Positions 17,409-25,382 of a stretch of 32,383 nt of DNA are shown here, in pieces. Location: positions 1 to 32,383 of the forward strand of contig JAMPAV010000021.1 in assembly GCA_023667055.1 (NCBI GenBank), given 5' to 3'. Made by a program: the position numbers and the translations under genes. Origin of the DNA: Muribaculum sp. Its GTDB lineage: Bacteria > Bacteroidota > Bacteroidia > Bacteroidales > Muribaculaceae. A model generated the notes under the pieces. The model made no database searches, was not told the DNA's origin, and saw only the letters and a list, made by a program, of their open reading frames with translations. The first letter of the stretch is position 1. Each line of letters begins with the position of its first letter.

Positions 17409-18815
17409 TTATTTTCGGATTGGAAGGAGATGGGATGCTAAAGTCAGTGCCGCCAGTAAGGACATCAGAATTATGGTCAGGTATGCAAACGCTTGTTGGC
17501 CTGTCATTGACATGCCTATTGGATATGTCCTTACGTCATCCCTGAGCTCGTCATCATCATCGAGTATCACTGCCGATAGGGCTGTCTTCCATATCAATTT
17601 GCCATTCTCAAGATAGACAAGAGCCGGATTGCCACGCACCAGTTCCTTGATTGACGTATCTTCTGCCGTAAAAATCTGATATTGACCGGAAGACAGATCT
17701 CTCCAATCTTCAATGTCATCGGTATGTCCGCTCACGATGGCAAAAAACTCCATTCCCCTGTTTTCGGCCAAATCATAAAGCATGTTTATCTTCCAGTTCT
17801 CGGCCAACGACATATTCTTAATGTCGGGAGAAAGCAAAATAAGCTGCCGTTTTGCCCCCGATAAGGTTTCAGTCAGGTCTTCTGAGGCATCTTCATTCCA
17901 TACTCGGAAATCGGATGTGGCAGGGGTGGCGATTGCCGGAGCATCGTTCTTTACAAATTCCTTTTCCACTCTACGCACAAAATGCCATCCATCATCTTCA
18001 TCGGGAAGCTCATCCTCCTCTTCAAATGCTTTCTCCACTCCATTTTTTTCATATATAAACTCAAAAGCAGGAAGATATTCAGGCTCATCCTCGGAAACGA
18101 ATAATTGCGAACCGATCTTGTATTGTCGGAAATCAATCATTGGCTGTTGCCTGTAGCCAATCAGACCCACCACTACGATATATGCCGTGATGCCTACCGC
18201 TGCAATCCACTGTAAGTAAGGACCTATTAGGCAAGTTGCCTTGGTATTGAATTTTATCAGCCACACCACGCCCAATGAAAGCAGCACATTCTTGGAGAAC
18301 GTGGCCCAGTTTGAAATCTGTATGAAATCGCCGAAGCATCCGCAATCTGCCACCGGGTCGGAGACCGCTATCCACAAAGTGAGTGGAAGCATCACAAGCA
18401 TCACAAGGGCTGTCATTATTGGAGTAGCCTTTCTGAAACATCCCGTGAGAAGTGAAGTCCCTATGAAAAATTCAGCACTGAAAAGAAAAAAGCAAAGCAC
18501 AAGCACTGTATTACCCCACTCCGATAAAGGTATGTGCATTGCTATCAAATATTCCTGAAGTTTATAATAAGAGCCCCAAGGGTCGATACCCTTTGCCAGA
18601 CCGGATACGACAAAAGTGGCTCCGACGGCAATCCTCATGAGCCAGGTTATTAAGACAACTACGTGAGGATTACGATTAAATACAGGATACGCCTTTTTTA
18701 GAGCCCAGCTGCTGTCAAGCCATTCTCCGAATCGGTCAAAGCGCCGCTCTATTCCGAGAGGGGTCTTGCGCGAAGAAGACTCATTGCCGTCGTTGTTTTG
18801 GGAAATGGATGTCAT
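17409..18815 (-). CDS. DoxX-like membrane protein of the BT_3928 type
   Basis: The 468-residue protein has a DoxX/MauE-like domain of four membrane segments (about 51-190). It contains the conserved DCGCFGD motif (Cys158, Cys160) and the IDPWGSYYKLQEYL segment. A fifth membrane helix lies near 203-221. A soluble domain of about 200 residues follows; its second half (LILLSPDIKNMSL, GNPALVYLENGKLIWK) resembles a thioredoxin fold without CxxC. A final membrane helix (AYLTIILMSLLAALTLASHLL) ends it. I recall the same pairing with DUF1599 in Bacteroides. A redox or electron-transport role is plausible but unproven. Its start overlaps the DUF1599 stop (ATGA). Confidence 0.78.
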   Translation of the reverse strand: MTSISQNNDGNESSSRKTPLGIERRFDRFGEWLDSSWALKKAYPVFNRNPHVVVLITWLMRIAVGATFVVSGLAKGIDPWGSYYKLQEYLIAMHIPLSEWGNTVLVLCFFLFSAEFFIGTSLLTGCFRKATPIMTALVMLVMLPLTLWIAVSDPVADCGCFGDFIQISNWATFSKNVLLSLGVVWLIKFNTKATCLIGPYLQWIAAVGITAYIVVVGLIGYRQQPMIDFRQYKIGSQLFVSEDEPEYLPAFEFIYEKNGVEKAFEEEDELPDEDDGWHFVRRVEKEFVKNDAPAIATPATSDFRVWNEDASEDLTETLSGAKRQLILLSPDIKNMSLAENWKINMLYDLAENRGMEFFAIVSGHTDDIEDWRDLSSGQYQIFTAEDTSIKELVRGNPALVYLENGKLIWKTALSAVILDDDDELRDDVRTYPIGMSMTGQQAFAYLTIILMSLLAALTLASHLLPIRK

Positions 18816-19351
18816 GCCGTCTTTATGAGTGCAAACAAGGCATAGTTGATCATATCCATATAGTTGGCATCAATTCCCTCGCTGACTATGGTGTGTCCGT
18901 CGTGTCCTTCTATCTCTTTTGTGCGCATAAGTTTCTGAAGTATTATGTCGGTGAAACTGCTCACCCTCATGAGTCGCCAGGCTTCATCATAATCATGATT
19001 CTTGTTTTCCATCAGTCGTGTGGCACCATTGAGTTTCTCATCGTAGAGGCTCATGCACACATTGGGAGAGAGATTCTCGCCGGGGCCGAGGTCGAGCTGT
19101 ATGAGGGCCATCACGCAATAATTGACAATACCAATGAATTCCGGGCGAATGCCCTCGTCCACGAGAGCCACACCTTTCTCCTCAATGCTGCGGATACGCA
19201 TGGCCTTGATCATGATCTGGTCGGTAAGGCTCATCGGACGCATGATGCGCCAGGATGTGCCGTAATCCATCAGTTTCTTCTTGAAGAGTTCACGGCATTC
19301 AGATTTAGCCGCAGCAAACTCCTCAGCTGTCTTGTTAGTGTTTTCTTCCAT
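18812..19351 (-). CDS. DUF1599 domain-containing protein
   Basis: The 179-residue cytosolic protein contains two related halves. The first has KKKLMDYGTSWRIMRPMSLTDQIMIKAMRI; the second has NKNHDYDEAWRLMRVSSFTDIILQKLMR. Each half has the Asp-Tyr...W-R-x-M-R pattern that defines DUF1599, sometimes grouped with nucleotide-modification-associated domains. The biochemical role is unknown. It is the first gene of a two-gene minus-strand unit, translationally coupled to the DoxX-like gene. Confidence 0.85.
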   Translation of the reverse strand: MEENTNKTAEEFAAAKSECRELFKKKLMDYGTSWRIMRPMSLTDQIMIKAMRIRSIEEKGVALVDEGIRPEFIGIVNYCVMALIQLDLGPGENLSPNVCMSLYDEKLNGATRLMENKNHDYDEAWRLMRVSSFTDIILQKLMRTKEIEGHDGHTIVSEGIDANYMDMINYALFALIKTA

Positions 19352-19369
19352 TATTTTGGGTTTTAGTTA

Positions 19370-19377
19370 CAAATTTA
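19370..19377 (-). promoter_or_regulatory. -7 box for the DUF1599-DoxX unit
   Basis: On the minus strand the sequence reads TAAATTTG, ending 18 nt before the DUF1599 start codon. It fits TAnnTTTG. Confidence 0.6.
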
Positions 19378-19421
19378 GCAAAAAAAATCTAATGTAAGAC
19401 CATTGAATCACGTTTTTTTTC

Positions 19422-19429
19422 TAATTTTG
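19422..19429 (+). promoter_or_regulatory. -7 box for aguA
   Basis: TAATTTTG preceded by a run of T closely resembles the gyrA promoter. It lies 28 nt before the aguA ATG and back-to-back with the DUF1599 promoter. Confidence 0.68.
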
Positions 19430-19457
19430 TAGTTCAAACGAGAAATTGGAATAAAAC

Positions 19458-20498
19458 ATGAATAGCATAAGGTTCATCCCGGAATGGGAAGATGTGGAAT
19501 ATGTGATGCTTGCACTCCCACACTCCGACACAGACTGGGACTACATACTTCAGGAGGCAACCGACCAATACCGAAGGCTCGTCAGTGCTATCACCGGCGA
19601 AGGCATAAGTGTGCTTCTGTTATGTCGCGACCCTAAGGAAGCCAAGGAAATAATGAGTGAATGTCAGCAGGAGTTCATAAGATATGTCGGCATGGAATAT
19701 AACGACACATGGACACGCGATTATGGCTTTCTGTCAGTGATGCGCAACGACCGGCTGCGTGCTCTTGATTTCGGATTCAATGCCTGGGGACTTAAGTTTG
19801 CAGCCGATAAGGACAATCAGGTGAATCTTAAGCTTGAAGAAGCCGGAATCCTTGCCAAGGGCACATACCGAAATGAGCGGGACTTCGTACTTGAAGGCGG
19901 AAGTATTGAGACTGATGGTAATGGGACAATACTGACCACTACGAGATGCCTGACATCCCCCAACAGAAACGGCGGAAAGAGCAAGTCCGAGCTCAACAGG
20001 TTTCTTGAAGAAAGACTTGGTGCTGACCATGTGCTGTGGCTTGACCATGGAGCTCTTGAAGGGGATGACACAGATTCTCACATCGACACTCTTGCCCGCA
20101 TGGCCCCCGATGATACCATCGTATTCACCGGAACCCGCAATTTCGACGAACCCATGTTTGAGTCATTGCTCGCTATGAGGGCTCAGCTGACGATGTTTCG
20201 CACAGCCGAGGGTAACCCCTATAATCTTGTGGAACTTCCGCTTCCAGATCCCGTACTTGACTCCGATGGGAGCCGGCTTCCGGCCACTTATGCCAATTAT
20301 CTTGTGGCAAACGGAGTGATCTTCATGCCCACGTATGCACAGCCGGATAAAGATGAATTGGCAATGCGAAGCATACGCATAGCATATCCCAATCACAAGG
20401 TGGTAGGAGTGGATTGCCGGACGTTGCTCCGCCAACACGGTTCGCTTCACTGCGCCACAATGCAGATACCTGAAGGAGTTTTGAATTTTGAATTTTGA
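19458..20498 (+). CDS. aguA: agmatine deiminase
   Basis: The enzyme hydrolyses agmatine to N-carbamoylputrescine and ammonia in the arginine-decarboxylase route to putrescine. It has 346 residues of the peptidyl-arginine-deiminase-like fold. Conserved signatures are NDTWTRDYGF, LEGGSIETDGNGTIL, GDDTDSHIDTLARM and the C-terminal HGSLHCATMQIP with catalytic Cys332. The last codons and the stop (LNFEF then TGA) are formed by the AATTTTG heptad repeat. The next gene, aguB, supplies the following reaction. Confidence 0.93.
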   Translation: MNSIRFIPEWEDVEYVMLALPHSDTDWDYILQEATDQYRRLVSAITGEGISVLLLCRDPKEAKEIMSECQQEFIRYVGMEYNDTWTRDYGFLSVMRNDRLRALDFGFNAWGLKFAADKDNQVNLKLEEAGILAKGTYRNERDFVLEGGSIETDGNGTILTTTRCLTSPNRNGGKSKSELNRFLEERLGADHVLWLDHGALEGDDTDSHIDTLARMAPDDTIVFTGTRNFDEPMFESLLAMRAQLTMFRTAEGNPYNLVELPLPDPVLDSDGSRLPATYANYLVANGVIFMPTYAQPDKDELAMRSIRIAYPNHKVVGVDCRTLLRQHGSLHCATMQIPEGVLNFEF

Positions 20499-20519
20499 AT
20501 TTTGGAATATTTTCATTCC
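20477..20519. repeat. 7-nt tandem repeat (AATTTTG) plus palindrome between aguA and aguB
   Basis: Units AGTTTTG and three AATTTTG run from 20477 to 20504 with an exact 7-nt period. They are followed by GGAAT-N6-ATTCC at 20504-20519. The repeat supplies the end of aguA, including its stop. Confidence 0.75.
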
Positions 20520-20542
20520 GGCAAAATATTTATCTCGAATTT

Positions 20543-21439
20543 ATGAAAGTTGGAATCGTACAGCATAGTTTCAGCGAGGATGTGGCCACCAACCGTGCGA
20601 GGAATATCGCGGCCATCCGCTCGCTGGCAGAGGAGGGAGCGCAATTGGTGGTGCTTTCCGAACTGCATGACTCTCTTTATTTCTGCCAATGTGAGGATGT
20701 GGGAAATTTCAGATATGCCGAACCTCATCCCGGCGACTTCTTCGATATATATTCGGAGGCGGCACGCGAAAACGGAGTAGTTCTTGTGGCCAGCAGTTTC
20801 GAGCGGCGTGCCCCCGGACTTTACCACAACACTGCCGTGGTATTTGAGAAAGACGGCAGCGTGGCCGGTCGCTATAGAAAGATGCATATTCCGGACGACC
20901 CCGGTTTTTACGAGAAGTTTTATTTCACGCCAGGCGACATGGGATTTCATCCCATCCAGACATCCGCAGGACGTCTTGGTGTGCTTGTCTGCTGGGACCA
21001 ATGGTATCCCGAGGCAGCCCGCCTGATGGCCCTTGATGGTGCCGACATACTCATATATCCCACAGCCATAGGATGGAATCCTGATGATCCGGACGATGAG
21101 AAAGCTCGCCAGAGAGAAGCGTGGATCACAGTGCAGAGAGGACATGCCGTGGCCAACGGGCTTCCGGTGGTGAGTGTGAACAGAGTGGGATTTGAGGAAG
21201 ACAAGACAGAAGCCACTTCCGGTATAGATTTCTGGGGGTCGAGTTTTGTGTGCGGACCGCAAGGGGAATTTCTGTATCTGGCTCCGGAAGACAAGTCGGC
21301 TGAAGAAACTGTGGAAGTGAATCTTGTCCGCAGCGAGAATGTGCGCCAGTGGTGGCCATTCCTGCGCGACCGGCGTATCGATGCCTACGGCGACCTCACC
21401 AAGCGGTTTTTAAATTCACCTTTCGCAGGCGAAAGGTGA
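20543..21439 (+). CDS. aguB: N-carbamoylputrescine amidase
   Basis: The enzyme releases ammonia and CO2 from N-carbamoylputrescine to give putrescine, completing the pathway with AguA. It is a nitrilase-superfamily protein of 298 residues with triad Glu40 (LSELHD), Lys113 (YRKMHIPDD) and Cys150 (VCWDQWYPE). The frame is open back to 20495, but MKVGIVQHS at 20543 is the family's normal N-terminus; the 16 earlier codons are repeat-derived. The last residues (SPFAGER) and the stop are encoded by a 24-nt palindrome, suggesting that the repeat element invaded the 3' end. Confidence 0.93.
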   Translation: MKVGIVQHSFSEDVATNRARNIAAIRSLAEEGAQLVVLSELHDSLYFCQCEDVGNFRYAEPHPGDFFDIYSEAARENGVVLVASSFERRAPGLYHNTAVVFEKDGSVAGRYRKMHIPDDPGFYEKFYFTPGDMGFHPIQTSAGRLGVLVCWDQWYPEAARLMALDGADILIYPTAIGWNPDDPDDEKARQREAWITVQRGHAVANGLPVVSVNRVGFEEDKTEATSGIDFWGSSFVCGPQGEFLYLAPEDKSAEETVEVNLVRSENVRQWWPFLRDRRIDAYGDLTKRFLNSPFAGER

Positions 21440-21464
21440 AGGTTATGGGGTTATATGGTTATGT
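21415..21464. repeat. TTTCGC palindrome plus 8-nt tandem repeat (GGTTAT)
   Basis: TTCACCTTTCGC (21415-21426) and its exact reverse complement (21429-21440) are separated by only 2 nt. GGTTAT cores follow at 21441, 21449 and 21457, an 8-nt period. The element overlaps the aguB end. It is a diverged inverted copy of the one at 24384-24430. Confidence 0.8.
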
Positions 21465-21469
21465 AGTCT

Positions 21470-22237
21470 ATGGAAAAGACAATAGAAATAGACGGTGTCA
21501 CGCTACACTATCGGGATTCGGGCGAAGAGAATCTTCGCCCCATAGTCATCATGCATGGTTGGGGATGCACACTCGACACCGTGAAATCTGTAGAGGATAT
21601 ATTCCTTGGCAAAATGCGGGTCATAAATGTGGATTTGCCCGGACATGGCAAGAGCAGCGAACCTCCGTCGGTGTGGGGTATTGAGGAGTTTACCGCTCTT
21701 ATTGAAAAACTTATTGCCGGACTAAGACTTCAGCGTCCGTCGCTTGCCGGACATTCCTTTGGCGGACGGATCTGCCTTCTGCTAAGTTCGAGAAACGACA
21801 CCGACAAAGTGCTTCTGATAGACTCCGCCGGAATCAAACCGAAAAGAAGTTTCGGATATTACCGCAAGGTATATACTTTCAAGGCCATGAAGCATCTCGT
21901 CACCTTGCTACTCGGGAAAAAGAAGGGAGGAGCGGTTCTTGACCGTATGCGAGCGAAGAAAGGATCGGCCGATTACCGGAATTCATCACCTCGAATGCGT
22001 GCAATAATGAGCAAATGCGTCAATGAGGATCTCAAGCACGTGATGCCATCCATAAAGTCGCCTACATTGCTGGTGTGGGGGGAGGACGACACTGCGACAC
22101 CACTTTCAGATGCAAAGACCATGCAACGCCTGATTCCTGATGCCGGACTTGTGGCATTCCCCGGATGCGGCCACTACTCTTTCCTTGACAATCCCTTCGG
22201 ATTCCGGGCAGCTGTCTTATCATTCTTCAACCTCTGA
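21470..22237 (+). CDS. alpha/beta hydrolase
   Basis: The 255-residue protein has the alpha/beta-hydrolase fold: oxyanion motif HGWG, nucleophile Ser96 in GHSFGG, an acid in WGEDDTATP, and His235 in GCGHYSFLD. There is no signal peptide. It lies 30 nt before a MurF-like ligase on the same strand, suggesting a joint role, perhaps in cell-wall or D-Ala-type amide/ester chemistry. The substrate cannot be told from sequence. Confidence 0.85.
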   Translation: MEKTIEIDGVTLHYRDSGEENLRPIVIMHGWGCTLDTVKSVEDIFLGKMRVINVDLPGHGKSSEPPSVWGIEEFTALIEKLIAGLRLQRPSLAGHSFGGRICLLLSSRNDTDKVLLIDSAGIKPKRSFGYYRKVYTFKAMKHLVTLLLGKKKGGAVLDRMRAKKGSADYRNSSPRMRAIMSKCVNEDLKHVMPSIKSPTLLVWGEDDTATPLSDAKTMQRLIPDAGLVAFPGCGHYSFLDNPFGFRAAVLSFFNL

Positions 22238-22267
22238 TTCTCAATTCTCAATTCTCAATTCTCAATT
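22237..22267. repeat. 7-nt tandem repeat (ATTCTCA) before the MurF-like gene
   Basis: Four exact ATTCTCA units (22237-22264) are followed by ATT and then the ATG at 22268. The repeat fills the whole gap and starts on the last base of the upstream stop codon. The minus strand carries TGA in each unit. Confidence 0.75.
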
Positions 22268-23875
22268 ATGACTGCTTTTCAAATTATAATTCTCATTGTA
22301 TGTGGTGCCTATATGCTTCTGAACTTCAAGCATGACATCCAGATGCTTCAGCAAAACAGCTACCGGATAGACCGCTACCGGAAGTGGCTCAACCGCTCCG
22401 GCGATATAGCCTCAGCCTCACGAATGGTCAATGTGTGTCTGCTGTTTCTTCTTTTTTCCACTTTGCTTACACCGGCACTGAATGCAATCATCGCTGCCTG
22501 TGTCTGTATCGGACAGTCGGTTTGGATTTTACGCCAAAAGCATAAAAAGCCGGTCGTATTCACTCCGCGTGTGCGCCGCATCTACGGTGTGTGTGCCATT
22601 GTAAGCATCGCCGTTGTAGTGGCAATAGCACTCACCGTTGGTCGCGATGGAAGCGATGCATTCCTGTATTACTCCGGCGGCCAGGTCACACTTGGCTCAT
22701 TGCTGATGATTTGCATATTCTCATGGGCTGTTGCCATACTTGCCGTCTTTGTTCTTAAACCTGTGGAGACATCAATCAACAACAGGTACCGCAACGAGGC
22801 AGTGGAGATACTCAGGTCGATGCCGGACCTGAAGGTGATAGGCATCACCGGAAGCTATGGAAAGACATCCACAAAGCACTATCTTCACAGGATTCTGTCC
22901 GAGCGTTACGATGTGCTAATGACTCCCGGAAGCTACAATACCCCCATGGGTGTGATCCGGACCATAAGGGAGATGATGAAACCATACAATGAGGTGTTCA
23001 TCTGCGAGATGGGTGCCAAACAAAATGGCGACATCAAGGAGATTTGCGACATAGTGCATCCGCAGATTGGTATAGTGACAGCCGTCGGTCCAATGCATCT
23101 TGAGTCGTTCAAGACCATAGAGAATGTGCAGAAGACGAAATTCGAACTTATCGACGCTCTGCCCGCCGATGGTTTCGGAGTTGTCAACAATGACTTTGAG
23201 TTTTGCGCAAACCGTGAAGTCGGCAACGTGAAGGTGTTCCGATATGGGGTATCCACCACAGATGGATGTGAGTATGTGGCGGAAGATGTCAGATATTCAC
23301 CGGAGGGGACATCATTTACTGTAAGAGGCACCGACGGAACTTCAATAGAACTGAAGACACGCCTCGTCGGGGAATGCAACATTTCAAATCTTGTGGCAGC
23401 TGTGATAGTGGCTCTGCATCTTGGAGTGACCCGTGAAGAAATCTGCCGTGCCGTGGATTCCATACAACAGGTGGAACACCGTCTCAACGTGAAGCGCACG
23501 CCGGGAGGAATCACAATCATCGACGATGCCTTTAACTCAAATCCGGCTGGATCGAAGATGGCTGTGGAGGTGCTTGCTCAGTTCCGTGATGGCAAACGAA
23601 TCATAGTGACACCCGGCATGATAGAGCTGGGCAGCGAGCAGGAAAGCCTTAACAGGAAACTTGGCCAACATATCGGCGCCAATGTGGATGTGGCAGTTGT
23701 GGTCGGGGCTTACAACCGGAATGCTCTCGTGGAAGGCATTTTGTCAACCCCATTCGATAAGAAAAACCTGCACATCGTCGATAGTTTCGCCGATTCGCAG
23801 GTTTTGCTTGGTAAGATTTTAAAGCCGGGAGATACGGTCCTTTACGAAAATGACCTTCCTGATTCGTTTAAGTAG
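22268..23875 (+). CDS. membrane-anchored MurF-like Mur ligase
   Basis: The 535-residue protein combines a membrane region with a Mur ligase. Hydrophobic segments lie at about 4-19, 55-90, 108-125 and 143-163. The ligase then follows: ATP-binding GITGSYGKTST at 192-202, the EMGA motif, a substrate/ATP motif DDAFNSNPAGSK equivalent to DDxYNANP in MurF, and a C-terminal domain starting near IIVTPGMIELG. Canonical MurF is cytosolic and is encoded in the division and cell-wall cluster, which is not here. So this is probably a paralogue acting on a different amino-acid or lipid-linked substrate at the membrane. The alpha/beta hydrolase upstream is its probable partner. Confidence 0.82.
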   Translation: MTAFQIIILIVCGAYMLLNFKHDIQMLQQNSYRIDRYRKWLNRSGDIASASRMVNVCLLFLLFSTLLTPALNAIIAACVCIGQSVWILRQKHKKPVVFTPRVRRIYGVCAIVSIAVVVAIALTVGRDGSDAFLYYSGGQVTLGSLLMICIFSWAVAILAVFVLKPVETSINNRYRNEAVEILRSMPDLKVIGITGSYGKTSTKHYLHRILSERYDVLMTPGSYNTPMGVIRTIREMMKPYNEVFICEMGAKQNGDIKEICDIVHPQIGIVTAVGPMHLESFKTIENVQKTKFELIDALPADGFGVVNNDFEFCANREVGNVKVFRYGVSTTDGCEYVAEDVRYSPEGTSFTVRGTDGTSIELKTRLVGECNISNLVAAVIVALHLGVTREEICRAVDSIQQVEHRLNVKRTPGGITIIDDAFNSNPAGSKMAVEVLAQFRDGKRIIVTPGMIELGSEQESLNRKLGQHIGANVDVAVVVGAYNRNALVEGILSTPFDKKNLHIVDSFADSQVLLGKILKPGDTVLYENDLPDSFK

Positions 23876-23917
23876 TCTTTAGTTTTTAGTCTTTAGTTTT
23901 TAGTTTTTAGTTTTTAG
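23873..23917. repeat. 7-nt tandem repeat (TTTTTAG) after the MurF-like gene
   Basis: TAG occurs at 23873, 23880, 23887, 23894, 23901, 23908 and 23915: seven copies at an exact 7-nt period, in units TTTTTAG or TCTTTAG. The first TAG is the stop codon of the MurF-like gene. Confidence 0.78.
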
Positions 23918-23968
23918 ACTTTATACTGTAAGCTATAGGCTATTGATGACTACTTAGGGGACAATACT

Positions 23969-24265
23969 TTAGAGGTAGGCTTCGAGAAGCCGCTGAAGGT
24001 CGGCTGCCGAATGCACGCCCGAAGCCCTCCATTCCAACTTGTTGTTTTTGAAAATCATAAGCGTAGGCACTGACTGAACTACATATTTTTGTGCAAGTGC
24101 CTCGTTTTTGTCGATATCTATTTTTATGATTCTAACTTTATCGCCCATCTTTTCGTGAAGTTCCTCGAGTATGGGGTGCATCATGCGGCAAGGGCCGCAC
24201 CAGGTAGCAAAGAAATCTACCAGCACGGGGGTAGGCGATTGGATTATTTCTTCAAACTTTTCCAT
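23969..24265 (-). CDS. trxA: thioredoxin
   Basis: The 98-residue cytosolic thioredoxin has the active site WCGPC (Cys23, Cys26), the buried Asp17 (VDFFATW), and the cis-proline segment QSVPTLMIF. It is a monocistronic minus-strand gene, divergent from the MscS gene. It is slightly shorter at the N-terminus than E. coli TrxA. Confidence 0.93.
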   Translation of the reverse strand: MEKFEEIIQSPTPVLVDFFATWCGPCRMMHPILEELHEKMGDKVRIIKIDIDKNEALAQKYVVQSVPTLMIFKNNKLEWRASGVHSAADLQRLLEAYL

Positions 24266-24383
24266 AATCTTTACATTTATGTTTTGTCATTTTGAAATAA
24301 AACGTCAGTGAGGATTGAAAGGTTCATAAACTTTTTCATTAGAATCTTTGTAAATTATATTGTGAAAATCTTATCACCTGCAA

Positions 24384-24430
24384 TATAACCCTATAACTCT
24401 ATAACCCCAACTTTCGCAACGCGAAAGTTG
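24384..24430. repeat. 8-nt tandem repeat (TATAAC) plus TTTCGC palindrome
   Basis: TATAAC cores start at 24384, 24392 and 24400, an 8-nt period. The palindrome CAACTTTCGC (24408-24417) / GCGAAAGTTG (24421-24430) follows, with a 3-nt gap. In reverse complement it has the same order as the 21415-21464 element: palindrome, then GGTTATA-type octads. The rest of the gap 24266-24447 holds no clear promoter of the TAnnTTTG type. Confidence 0.8.
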
Positions 24431-24447
24431 AATACACAACCAAAATT

Positions 24448-25320
24448 ATGGCTGAAACAGATAAAGTGACTAATGTGACAAAAGACTGGGATCTCTTCAA
24501 GGATCTGTCGCTAAATGACGCCATCAGCAAGATGGCCAACTCAATAGTGGATTTTGCATTCAAGCTGGCAATTGCAATCGCCGTGTTCTACATCGGACGC
24601 TGGCTTATAAGGAAACTGATAGGCTTCGTCAGAAATCTTCTGACCCACAGGAATGTGGATAAGTCGCTGTCAACGTTTACGATGTCATTCCTTCAGATAG
24701 TGCTTTATTTCATACTGATAGTGACCATTGTCGGGATATTGGGAATAGAGACAAGCAGTTTCCTCGCTCTTTTCGCTTCTGCCGGTGTTGCCATCGGTAT
24801 GGCATTGAGCGGTACTCTGCAGAATTTTGCAGGAGGTGTGCTGATATTGCTACTCAAGCCCTATAAGGTTGGGGAGTATATCGAGACACAAGGATATGCA
24901 GGCACAGTAAATGAGATCCAGATGTTTCATACAATAATCACTACACCTGACAACAAGACCATCTTGATTCCAAACGGAGTGCTTTCGACAAGCAGCATCA
25001 ACAATTACACACGTCAGCCACTACGGAGGGTTGACTGGACGGTAGGGATATCGTATGGCGACAGTTTTGAGAATGCATCAAGGGCAATACTTGACATACT
25101 TAACTCCGACAGCAGGGTATTGAAAGAGGAAGGGAAAATGCCCTTCGTAGGAATAACCGAACTTGCCGACAGCAGTGTAAATCTGGCGGTCAGGGCCTGG
25201 GTGCACAGTGATGACTATTGGGGACTATATTTTGACCTTTACAACCGGTTTTATACAGAATTGCCGGGAGAGGGCGTAAACTTCCCATTCCCGCAATTAG
25301 ATGTACACATTGACAAGTAA
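24448..25320 (+). CDS. MscS-family mechanosensitive channel
   Basis: The 290-residue small-conductance mechanosensitive channel protects against osmotic downshock. Three membrane helices lie at about 30-50, 70-95 and 100-135. The last is the pore-lining TM3 with the Gly/Ala pattern ASAGVAIGMALSGTLQNFAGG. The cytosolic beta domain follows (LLLKPYKVGEYIETQGYAGT, then the PNGVLSTSSINNYTR segment), and then the alpha/beta cage to the C-terminus. Length is close to E. coli MscS (286). A strong terminator follows. Confidence 0.92.
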   Translation: MAETDKVTNVTKDWDLFKDLSLNDAISKMANSIVDFAFKLAIAIAVFYIGRWLIRKLIGFVRNLLTHRNVDKSLSTFTMSFLQIVLYFILIVTIVGILGIETSSFLALFASAGVAIGMALSGTLQNFAGGVLILLLKPYKVGEYIETQGYAGTVNEIQMFHTIITTPDNKTILIPNGVLSTSSINNYTRQPLRRVDWTVGISYGDSFENASRAILDILNSDSRVLKEEGKMPFVGITELADSSVNLAVRAWVHSDDYWGLYFDLYNRFYTELPGEGVNFPFPQLDVHIDK

Positions 25321-25333
25321 GATGCAACAGACG

Positions 25334-25367
25334 ATGCCCTTGCAATAGATGGATTGCAAGGGCATTT
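25334..25367 (+). terminator. intrinsic terminator of the MscS gene
   Basis: A perfect 13-bp stem pairs ATGCCCTTGCAAT with ATTGCAAGGGCAT around a 6-nt loop, ending in TTTT. Confidence 0.85.
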
Positions 25368-25382
25368 TCGGCAATTCAAGTA

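Noticed and set aside
17328..23917. CRISPR array or direct-repeat locus
   Set aside because: The repeats have 7-8-nt periods without spacers, different units at each locus, and no cas genes.
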